This document shows positions 31,201 through 43,200 of a stretch of DNA of 64,000 nucleotides, one piece after another. Each line of letters opens with the position of its first letter. Within the stretch, counting starts at the first letter, position 1. Source of the DNA: Strigops habroptila (Eukaryota > Chordata > Aves > Psittaciformes > Psittacidae); NCBI RefSeq assembly GCF_004027225.2, contig NC_044277.2, forward strand, positions 90,222,283-90,286,282, in the 5' to 3' direction. Position numbers and translations under genes: made by a program. The notes under the pieces were generated by a model. It did not search any database. It saw only the letters and a list, made by a program, of their open reading frames with translations, and was not told the origin of the DNA.

Positions 31201-34200
31201 AATGAGAAGGAAATATACTGGCATCTGGTATCATAATCCCTTCTTCATGATTTTTAGAAATAAATCTGATCTAGTCCACTTGCCTTAAAGAAAATTGTTG
31301 TTTTCAAATGTTACATAATTAATGGCATTCCTGGAACATATTGTTCATATTAAGTCATAGTTTTATTGTCTTCTTTTCTAAATGAAATGTCAAACTCTGC
31401 TGTCCTTCATCCAAATTGAAATCACTCCCCAAGTAGCAAAAGCAGAGTTAGTTTAAGGCAGTCTAAGTTTGCTGCTGCAAGAGACAATCATGTCATATTC
31501 CCGTTTCTGTTCCTGCAGCCCAGCCACATGGTAAGCTGGACCAGCGACCTGAAGCCCTTGAAGGGCAGTCCTCAACGCCACAGTGTGTAGATGAATTTTT
31601 GACTGGATCTTTTTGATAGAGCCTTGATAGAATTTGTCACTTTGCTGCATATGTGTGCTAGCAGCAGCACAAGGGAAGGGCGAGTTGGAGACGAGAAAGG
31701 GACAATCTCTTTAATGGCAGTACAGACACAGGATGGTTAAAAGAATGGCTAAGTTCAGTTTCTTCGGCCTAGCTCCCTGATCTTGCTTTCTCTCAGGCCA
31801 GTTCTCGTGCTGTGAGCCAGTTGAACTCATTAGTTCAGCAGAGAAACATGTACTTTTTGCCAGATTAATGAATTCAGCTAGTACGGAGAGTAGCTGCTAT
31901 GTACCAGAGCTGGCTTGAGGTAACCGTGGGGGATGGAGAGGGCATGAAAATGCCTTTTTTGATGGTTAGAAGTGGTTAGATTGATCTGCTCTATAATGGT
32001 GAACTTCACTGTTAGGTGCAAATTTTCTTTTTGAGGACTCACTGATTCATATGTTCTAATAACTTGAACTTTGAAATGGGAAGCAAATAAATCTCTTGAG
32101 AGGCCTGGAGGTAAAAACTTGATGCTTTTCAGAGGTGTGCATACAGTGAAGCAGAAATTGGCTCTTTTATCTGGTTGCATATTTAGCGTCTCTGACAAAT
32201 TCATGTTAGTGTATGACCTTTATATAATCTATATATAGTATTTTTCATACATCTTGCGGTGTTTAGTGGGATTTACTTAAGCCTCTCAAACTGAATCAAC
32301 TCAATTACAAAAAATAGATGTTTTCCAGTAATGCATCATTGCTGAGTACTCCTGCCAGCACACACCATCCCCCATGCTATTTGAAAGACCCTTATGAGCT
32401 TGGAAAACTGTCCTATTCCATAAATATTTTTGGTCAAGTAGCCTACTTTTAAGTTTGTAGGTTGAACTGTGACCATAACCTATTGATTTTTCTTTCTTTA
32501 TATAAATCTGTTGAAGAAATGGTATTTTGAAGTAGGAAATTACGACACGTTTATTTACTATTTAGTATTTCTATCTACATAGCTTTTGCTTAGAGTTGCA
32601 TCTCAAGGCAATATGCCTTGAGTAACTGAAACTGTAGTTACTGTTGTGGTGGTATTTGTATGCATAGACATACATCTAGCAGAGCTGCAGACACTTAGGA
32701 TGATGCACGGAATTTGAAAAACTGTTGTAAATATCTATTCGTAAGTACTGGATCTTTTCAGCAGATTTTTTTTTTGTGGTTTGGGTTTTTTTTTTCCTTG
32801 CTTGTTTGTTTGTTTGTTTGTTTTCTTTCCTGCTAATACTTTAGGATAAGAATAGAGTATGAGCACGCTTAAGATGAGCAGACAACTGTTGGTGCTGCCA
32901 GCAGCTCTCAGAGTGCTGAAATCAGTCAAGTTAAGGACTAAAACACATTCACTGACTAAAACGCTGCTACGTGCAGTTGGGATTGCCAGTAGATTACGTC
33001 TACTGCCCTTTAACGATACTAAGTTTGGTGCCTCTGTGGCCTGCAGAAATGAGCTGGTACGAGCACTAAAGCTCGTAACAGCCAGTGCCACTTCCTCTGC
33101 TTCCAACCTGGGTTTGGAAACAAGAAGAGTTTTTGTGCCATAGCATGTTCAGTGTAGGTGTAGTGAATGAAGGTGTTCAGGAAGGGACTGGTACGCATTT
33201 GTGGCATGAGGAGTTTGGGATTTGAGCTGTTTGGTCAGATTTTGCTGGAGGAATAAGCCTGTTAGAGTTGTCTTGTGCTGTGTCTTTTGTATTTCACCTC
33301 TGAAGATCTGTTTGCATCAATGAGCTGTGCGGTATTCTTGCTAGCCTTATAGAAGAATTAGTGATGCCTGTGTGGGGAGATAGTAGCACCGGGGAACCTG
33401 GAATGGACAAAGTATGGAACTGGTGGCACAGGAGGAGTAGGGAGAGTGTTCTGCTGCTGACAGGATAGGCTTGTGTTGCATGTGCAGGGAGAGGGAAAGG
33501 GTGATCAAACACATATACTGAAGTTGAAGAATAAGAAAACTAAAAGGGTAAGATTAAAATCGGACAGCTTTAAAGACAGTGTAAGGTGTGACACTTTGTT
33601 GAAAGTCCTGGCAAGAATACAGGAGTGCGCATGTTTGAAACGTGCAGTTGGTCAGTGGTACCTTGACTGCCTGTCTTGGACAGGAGTCCAACCATAAGGC
33701 TTTGTTGATTGGCTTTCAGCTGTGATGGGCAGGTAAGAGATGCCATAAGGAAATTCTCATTTTCTTGCTTTCTTTTTTTTGTTGTGAGAATGGACATACC
33801 CTGCGGTGTGTGGCTTACTTCTAGTGAGGATGTGGGTTTTATTAGCAAGAGCTGTGTTTGATGGTGGCTCATGCATAATGCCTTAATAGTTCTTTCACAG
33901 CGCCTTTAATCAATATTTTCATTTTGCAGACAGAAAATGGAGGTGCGTTTCCATGTGTTTTGCTTTTCCTTGCTTTGTCACTAAGCCAGCAGTATTTTGG
34001 AGCACAGAACAATGCTTTTGGTCTTCCCCTGAGCCTAAACCAGATGGAGCAGCCTATTAGTACTTGTTAGAGTGTGGCTGGATGAGTTCCAGCTCCTGGA
34101 TTGGTTTGGGAGCTTACCCAGTGTTAGTCTTGAAGTGCTGATGATATGGACAATGCTAGCAGGGCTGCCATGTGCAAGAAAGGGTCAGACCAGTCTGGTT

Positions 34201-37200
34201 TTAGATGTGGATGGTAAAATGTCATCTTGGTTAATTATTAGTCTAGCTAGATTCTCCATTTACTCATTTGGATTACTAATGATTGGGTGGTTACTCTTCT
34301 GGATGCCTATGATTTCTTCCATCTTGAGTCTCAGATAGCTTTCAGTCCTAGGAAGATTTCTTCAGCAAAAGAATCATACAGGTTAATTTTATGGCCAATA
34401 ATATCTATTCTCTGACGGAGAAACTCTCTAGCAGTACTGAATGCAGTAATAGTCAACTTTTTGGAAAGAGCATTGCCTTGGATGCAGTTTGCATCCTAAC
34501 CATTTGCTTATTTTGGCACTCGCTCCTGTGAGTTCCTGATACACTTTTATTCATAACAGCAAAATATTTGCCCTAAAAAGTGGGACAGTGTCTCAGGCAA
34601 ACGTGGAAGTGAGGGGCTGAGGGTGGAGTGGGGGGACTGCCTCTTTGCTGGTGCCATGCACTGAACTGTTTGTGAACTCTGTTATTACATAGTGTTAGTT
34701 TTTGTTGGAAAGCTGAGGCTTAGTATTTATGTAGAATAGCAGCGACATCCTAAGCATGGCACGTTGTGTGCATCTTTGTATGGTAATTGTGATGGATGTG
34801 TTTATTACTCTGTATTCTGTCTGGTTTAAACTGTCTCTGGATATTTTGTCTTTGTGCAAGTACGAGATTAAATTACAGATCGTTATGAAAAATGTCAAAT
34901 TGTAAGTTAAGATAACTGAAAAGGCTGTTTTCTACCTTCCCTATCTCCTCTTTCTCCACTCCCTTCTTAACTCCAGATTCAAGGGTGCTTAATATGTTTG
35001 TAACTCCTGTTAGTTGGTATTTGCATTATCGTGTATGAGAGACTTGAATAAGTGATATGGGCTTCTTTTTTCGTTTGCGTGCTAATGTTTTTTAGGAAAG
35101 TTGAATACAGCAGAGTTCTTGTTTCAGAATTGCTTACTAGACTGTAACTATTACACGCTCAAAGAATATTCTCAATTTCTACACCTGAATTACTATTTTG
35201 ACTAGAAAATTTTGTTGCCTAAACCCAGAAAAATATCAAAGTACCTTGCCAGAGCCTTTGGTACATGCGTTAGCAGCTGACAATGGAGTTCAGCAAAAAT
35301 CTCTTTAACTGTTGTTACTTTTCAGTTTCTAAAGTGTTGAAATTGCAGTTTGCATGCAGCTTGCAGAGTTTAGCAGCTGGTTCTTTGGCTGTAGTGAGAA
35401 TAAGAAGGAGGGAGCTCCATGCTGCAAGTGATCTGGTGCACGGGGTTGAGATTTGACAGGAAGGTGTGTTGAAATTTTGAGGGCATGATGTCTCCATCAA
35501 GGGGACAAGTGACTGCCTAAACAAAAATGGTAAATAAGTATTGCTTAAACATAGAACGTAAGCATTGCGATGAACTGTTGATTGTCAAGATGGAAATGGC
35601 TGTTATATATTCAGTAGCTGCAGAATGTTAAGGTTTGGAGATCCAAAACTTTAAAATACCATTAAATGAAATTTGATCAAAATGGATCTATTTAATGGTC
35701 CTGTAGTAAGGCATCTGCTGTTCATCTACAGCTATTTCAGGGTACTCTGGCTGTTCCAAGCATAACAGTGTTTTTTTTTTGATATTGCAGTTCAGCAGCA
35801 GAAAAATTAGAAATATTTAAGTTCAGTGATTGTAGCAGCTATTATGGTCATCACTATCACTGCAAATAATTGCTGAGCTTCTGGTTTTGATGATTTTCAA
35901 GTGAAGGTGTTAAGAGGAGGAATCTTCAAAACCAGTATGTGCATCAGTAGTTATTTAGAAGTAGAATTTCCTGATGACCTTGTGACTTGACTAGCTTCTC
36001 GTAAACTGTGGCTGAAATGTCAGAATTTTGAATATTGCCAAGGTCACTGGGGAGTGCAGAAACTGACAGGTTAGTACTAAATCAATATTGGGCGAAGTTT
36101 TGTCACATGTGTCCCAGAAGTGTAGACAGCCTATGTCAAGAATCAGCCCCCTCTATATTATTCTTGTCCTGAATATTTGCTATCTAATGTCTGTCTTCAA
36201 AGTGTGTACAAGGCTACATTGTAGTGTATGCTGTTGACTGTGTTTCTGTAATTAACAAGTGTTTATTTTTTCTTTCAAGCAGGGAATCATTAGCAGAATG
36301 ACAGCATCGGTGAAAAACATTGTACCAGGATGGTTACAGAAGTATTTCAATAAAAGTGAAGATGAATGTGTAGATGCAAATGAATCTACAGACCAGGAAG
36401 AGAATCCAGTAAACTATCACCATGATTATGCAAATGAAGATACCATCGTGATTGATGGGAGAGTCACGCCTGAAACAGCAAGAATTAATCTAGACGGTAT
36501 GTGAAAATTCATTTAGTATTCTGGCCATCTGTGTTTATTCACAGATTTCTAGCTCTGAATCTAAATTTCTAAGGGAAGCTGGAAGGAGCATTTCGACAGA
36601 ATTAAAAATAAATAAATAAACAAACCCCCCGAAACAACCAAAACCAAACCCACCAACAAAACCAAAACACCTCAAAAAAACCCAAATTCCCCCCCCCCCC
36701 CCAACTGTTTCTGAAACTGCAGTTACATTATGCAGTTTCTGCAAACATAAGTGCAAAACATACTGGAGGTTGCCTGACAGCTCTTGGAAGCCATCAGTTA
36801 ACTTCAGGTAGTCAATTATCCAGGTGCAGAATTTTGATAATATTCATTTGCAAGTGTGCTGGGTTATGTTTTGTCTTTGAAAGGTCTGGAAAGAATGTCT
36901 CTCTAATTGCCTAAGGTAATAAAAACATTAATTTGTTTTGTTGTCCTCAAAACAAAAGACCAGATGATAGAGTGCCAGAGGAAAATTCCTGCTCATGTCC
37001 TGACTTTTTTGTTGTTGGTTTTTGGGGGAGGGGGGGTTTGTTTCTTTGGGCTTCTTCAATTTAGTAAAGTCCCATGTTAGTTTAATGAAGAACTGGGGAA
37101 CTTGGACTGTGACATTATTCTCTTTGAAATATGTTTCTTTCAAAATTTCTTTCAAAATACATTATTTTTTGAAATATGTGGTAACATTAAGGTATGAGCA

Positions 37201-40200
37201 TAGCTAGCGTCGGATCTTAGAAAACCTGTTTGGACCCATGGCAAAGAAGTTTGCAACCCTTCACCGTATAAAAGATCCATGTTTTGTACCTGTATCTCTC
37301 ACTGTTTCTGTAGTTCTCCTCTGTAAATTTGCATATGCTCTCATTTGAGTTTCTCTTAAATTAGCAGTTTTGTGGAACTTAATTAAGTAGAGAAGTTTTG
37401 TCCGAGCACACGTACATAGCCATCTGTGTGGAAAGTCAGTTGCTTCTGTTGTTGGCAGAATGGAAAATAATGAGGAAATACCTTTGCCAGCAGTGTCATC
37501 TAATGGTAAATAAGGAGCTTTATTACTTTCTGTGTAGCTGTAGCTTGAGGATGAGTTTGGATAAAGGAATAGAGAAGGTCTTCATGAATGAGGAACACAT
37601 GTTGGCTTTCCTGAAGAACTGTGTGAAAGGATCTTTCAGTAAGAACAGCTGCACAGCAAACTTTCTAGCTCTAAAAAATTAGGAGCAGATGGACACCCTA
37701 GAACCTTTAGTAGCTTGCATTGCAGTCTGTGGATGCTGTAGGCCAATCTTTCTTGCTATAGTTAATAAGAAATTTTTTTGGGTTTTTTTTTTAATTTAAA
37801 TTATTACTACTGTTATAATTTTAGAATGCTTGTTTCTTCAGCTCTGAGGTATCAGTGTGCTAGAGGCTGTATTCCTTTGCTTGGCCAGCCTTCAACGTGA
37901 TAACACTTTCTCTCGAACAAGACAGTCCTAAAAATCTACCAGTGCTTTGGAGAACTAATTACTAGTCCTGTGGTGGTTATGAGGATTGCACTAGCTAGTT
38001 TAAGCTTCAGTGCAAATATCAAGAGGATAGTGACTCAAAATCGTGGTCATATCCAGAATTCCCAGGAGAGACTGTGGACTTACATGGATATCAGGCAAGA
38101 TATTCATTAATAGCTGATCCATTCGGGTGGCAGTTTGGAGCTGTGAGACCACCTCTTGCAGGACACTGAAGTGGTTCATGAGGCAAAAAATGCCTATCTT
38201 GCAACTGAGGCCGTGATGCTTACTTGTTCTTTGTGCCCACATCTCAAAAGTTACTGGATAATGTTTTGCCTGTAGCATGACCTGATGTAGTAGAATTTGG
38301 GAAAAGGGATGATGGCATCAAAACAAACAACTTCCCCCCCCCCCCCCCCCCCCAATCTCTGGAAATACTCATTTTCATGTCATGTATTCAGATTAACATC
38401 ATCTGTGTTACAAGATTCTGTAAACTGCAAGTCTGTAACTTGGCATGTAACTTCAAATTTTGGAAAGCTTATTTCAAGCTTTGTCAACAAAAGAAGGATG
38501 TACATGTTTGATTTAGTGAAAGACCCAGTGTTACAGCACTTGAACATGGGGTCAGAATCTGGTGTTGTAAAACCTCATCATTAACTGCTTCTTAACAGGA
38601 CATTAATACTTAGTATTACAAGCAGTGTTGCTGTTGTAATCAGACAGATGAAACCCTATCTGAGTGAGGAAGAAGTTAAATTTGGCTTCTCTATTTTTGT
38701 GCTTGAAACTTGGCAATAGCATGACTGTTGATAGAAAACAGGTTTTGGCTTCTGTGAGCTTGCCTATAGGAAAGTTAATTGTCTCCCTGTTCTTGTTTAG
38801 AACCATCCACGAGTAGATCTGCATTGAACTACTCAGATGTGTTAACAAGGCCCTCTCTTCATCGGAGCCATTTGAACTGTACCATGTTGGATTCTACAGT
38901 ACCACATTGTCAGCCCTCTACATCTTCTTCTCTTGGCATTGGCAGTCCTGGGCTGTCTCTTGTAAGAGAAATAAAAGATTCTACCTCTCAGCATGATGAT
39001 GATAACATCTCAACAACCAGTGGCTTCTCCTCTAGAGCATCTGATAAAGGTAACTTTCATGTTCTCTAATTGATTCTTGATAACATGAAGTACTTTGCAT
39101 TCTTTAATATTCTACATCACCTTAGTAAATAAAGTAGGTGACTATCAGCTTTGGATGTTAGAATTATATTTAATTTTTAATATTTTAGAAGTATATACGC
39201 CTGTCACCTTTTTAATATAACCATGCTTTGGAATGCATTTGTGAGACTCTGATGTTGAGTCGGTGCTGATAAACACAGTTTTAGGTTGGTTATCTGTAAG
39301 TCTTAAATTCAGATAGTAGGGTCCGAAGATGACTCTCTGTAGCTGGACAGCTAGGCTGATTGCCTAGAAGGAAGAGTGATTTGCGATATTTGACTGACAG
39401 CTGCTTAACTGTGAATAAGTACAGGTGACAAATAGAAACACAAATAGATATTTTCCTGTTTTCACCAGGAGTCAATAAAGAAACTAGTCTGACTGAGCAA
39501 GTTCTGGGCTGGTTTTTTGTCCTTTCCTGGTAGAAGGCATCAGTTGTTAATACTGCTATGTCCTTTGCTGAATTCAGTAAGGAATGTACACCATTTTAAA
39601 GTTAAAAAAAACCAAACAAACAGACCCCAAACCATTGTATTGATGTAGATGGGGACTTAGGTGATCTCACTGAGAAAGGGCAAACAACAGGTTTGCAGCT
39701 TTTTCTAGCCCCTCTCCTTTCCCCCCCCCAGTATAAATGGGGATTGACGTGTGCTCAGCAAGTTTTCTGGAGAACATGTTTTTCCAATGCAGAGTGGATG
39801 TTGACAGAGTTTAGCAATATAGCCAGAGTACACTAGAGCTTACTGGTGTGTCTCTATAAAACATACATGGAAAGTAGGTTGTAAACTCTGTTAGTTTGGG
39901 GAAGTTAGCCTTTGGGGAATTTTTCAGGTTTAAAACCTGTGTAGTTCTGACCTATGCTGGCCTCTAACCCTTTACCAACCTAGGAAAAACTTTGTATTAT
40001 TATAGATGCACCAGTGTTTATGAAGTTCCCTTTTATTTTACTGTGAAAGAAGAAAAAATGAAATTGCTCTGCATTGCATTGGAAGCATACTATTAACTTG
40101 TTGTGCATGCTTTCGAGAGGTTACTGAAAGGTAACGTATTTGCAGTTCTGTGAACAGACTTCCAAGTTAAGAGCTGACGCTTGGTTTTCATACAATATGT

Positions 40201-43200
40201 GAAATTGATCTGTTTGAAGAGCTCTGAAGGTTACAGAGTGCTGGAGAAATGCCTGTTAGGGGACTTTTAATTCTGTAAGACCTCTGTATTAAGGAACTCC
40301 GGTGTTAGTGTGATCTTCAGTATTAAAGTTCTCTATGTACACAAGGCATTTACATACAGCATGTGTCGTTTTGGCAGATATCACAGTTTCAAAAAATACT
40401 TCAGCACCACTGCTCTGGTCCACAGAAGCTGAAAGATCTCATTCCCTCTCACAGCATCCTGCAGCTAGCTCTAAAAAACCTGCATTCAATTTGTCTGCTT
40501 TTGGATCTCCCTCTCCTGTAAGTACTGCACAGTATCAACTTTAAATAGTTTGAATTTGTAGCCATATTACTAACCACTTATCTTAATACCATTCTGTAGT
40601 CACTTGGAAACACTTCTGTCTTTAAGACAAGCCAGCTTGGGGATTCTCCATTTTACCCTGGGAAGACCACTTATGGAGGCGCAGCTGCAGCAGCAAGGGA
40701 GACAAAAGCACGAATTGCTCCTTATCAGGTATGAGAATAGCAATGCAGCCTGAGGGAAAATGTAAGCAAAATACAGAAGGGGTGACACTGCCGAAAGAGC
40801 TGTGAGCAGGGAGCTGAAAATGTGGCAACAGTTCCTATTTTGCCCTCTCAACCTACAAGAGTAGAAAAGAACAACTTCCGTTTAAATTATTTTTTAACAG
40901 TTTATGTAGAAATACTTGTTGTGATGCACAAGAATGATGGTAACAACCTAGGTTCTGGCTAGTTGTTTGTAGTTGGGATTTCCTCTGTTGTCAACTCTTT
41001 AAAAATACTGCCTACTGACTGTATTATATTAAAATAACATGTAAATAAAACCAATAATGGCATAACTTGTGTTTATAGTAGCAAAAACTGCCTGCCTGAT
41101 ACTTGTCTGTAGATCTTATGCAAGCATACCTACATTCATGCTATGAATATATTGTGTAAAACTGTGCACTCTTTACTATACTAGCGTCTAAAAGGCAACT
41201 TGGCTGATCGTTTGCTCTTCTGTTGCCTAGAGGGATGCATGCGGTCCTAAATCCAATCTCAGGATAAACAATAAAATGCTTTCTATTTTAGTATCATTCA
41301 GTTAGCTCTTGAAAAGAGTTACTTGCCCCTAAGAGTTCTTCGTGTTCTAAAATGAACCAGGAAATTAAAAATGCTGCCAACTCTCAGTAGCCAGAGTTGA
41401 TTTTAAAAGGAAGTCAATAAAATCTGGTTAGGTTGGAATGTGTTTAAGTCAAAATTACCTTTATTTAAAAAAAAATAAAATCAGAAGTCACAAGGAACTT
41501 TATTTAAGGAACTGGAAATAAGAGTTTGCTGGACCTATTCTGGCAGCATATTTCTGCCATGGAACAAAGGGGACCTCCAAGTTCCTGACTTAGGGGACAC
41601 CTTGAAAATTGTAGTTTGTTCTGACTTGGTGTTAAATCAAGAATACTTCAACTTCAGAACACTCAAAACTTCCTGTAACTAGGAGCCCTCTTTGGTCAGC
41701 TATTTCTATTTGCTACAAAATAAATGTGGATTGTGCTGAAAAGAGGAACCAAAATACTAGGCTTTTGAAGGAGAGATTAGCTTGCTTGTTGCTGCATGTT
41801 GCAGATTACAGCAAGTCTTGCTTGTGTTTTTTACATGCTGTTTAGTCTGTATTCTGTCTGCACATAGCAGCTTGATAAGCGTGATGTGGTTACATGAGGG
41901 GTTTAACATAATTGAAAGAAGAAAGTCACACTGAAAAAAAGCGTGGTTTTTAAATATTTTTTATATTTCATTATATTTTTATTGTATTCAAAGTCATGTG
42001 GTACAAATAAACCAGTTTACTTTTTCAGTGTAGTATGTTTAGATCTGTTACAGTTCAGATCTTTATCTTTTTAAACAGAGGAAAAAGATCTGCAGTCAAG
42101 TGTAGTCTTGGAGGAAGAGAGGAAGCAAGAGAAGTAAAACTAGAAATTCCTGATGATGATTGTATATGTTGGTTTTACGCTTACACCATCATGAAACTCT
42201 GAGATCTGTTTTGTTCGTGAAAGTACTTTGTACATCACAAGCCTTTGCTTCAGTTCTGTTTTCCTGATTAGTGGTTCAGAGACCCTACAGGTCTAACATC
42301 TTCCCTTTTATGACCTTTTACAGTTTAGTATTTCTTTTGTTGCTTTATCCTGCGTGCAAGGTGTGTGGGGCCCCTCTTAAATGTCTGTAAAGTCAGTAGA
42401 GTGTGTTTTCCTCTTCATGGCTTGAATGCCTAGTGAGTGCATTTTTCTGTCATCGGTGTAGCCACAGGGCATAAAATACATGCATGTTTAAAAAATCAGC
42501 GTCATAACACTTGCAATGCTAATTTTTCAGCCACCAGTAAGAAGACAAATGAAAGCTAAACAAGCAAATGTGCAATCCTGTGGTGTGACAAGTTCCACAG
42601 CACGGCGCATCTTGCAGTCATTGGAGAAGATGTCAAGTCCTTTGGCGGTAAATGGCACTCCTTTTCATCTGTTTTATTTCATGTGTTTGAAAAAACACAG
42701 TAAATGTGCTAGTGTAGGATGAAGATCTTCCTTACGTAGTGTCCAGTTTAATTTATTGTACTGTTTTTCAACAGGATGCTAAAAGGATTCCGTCTTCTAG
42801 TCCGCTTTCTTCTGTAAGTTGATCACAAACCCCCCACGTTTTTGTTGATGGAACCCTCTCTTAGGAAAAAAAATAAATTGTCCTCTAATATTTACTCTTT
42901 TTTTCCCCCTTAGCCTTTGGACAGGAGTGGGCTGAATATTACTACCTTCCAATCCAAGCGAAACCAGGTAAGAACCAGTAACGTCTTAAGCTGAGTTAGA
43001 TAACTTTCTATTCTTTATAGCTATTACAAGAAATGTCACAAACATCAGTGACAGCGTACACATGAATTCAAGTTAATACTAGTGTTACATGAATTATAGC
43101 TGTCTCGGCTGTGTGGAAGTTGCTAAAAATGTCTTTTCTACCCATGCTAGAAGGACTGTGAAGATTTCTCAGGTTTAGAATTATATTATCTTTATGGACA

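Larger units (their letters stand above)
21737..36279 (+). other. NUP153 intron 1 (14.5 kb)
   Basis: A long first intron. The first 0.5 kb belongs to the CpG island. Two CR1 copies lie within it (about 26862-27910 and 28617-29068), together with a 24-nt T run at 28124-28147 and T/TTTG-rich DNA at 32767-32824. The remaining 12 kb shows no recognisable exon, RNA gene or repeat. Open frames of 60-160 codons occur, as expected by chance. Confidence 0.75.

Noticed and set aside
32859..33143. A 94-codon plus-strand frame rich in Leu, Lys and Arg in intron 1
   Set aside because: It resembles a targeting peptide only by composition; no family match, no promoter, no poly(A) signal.
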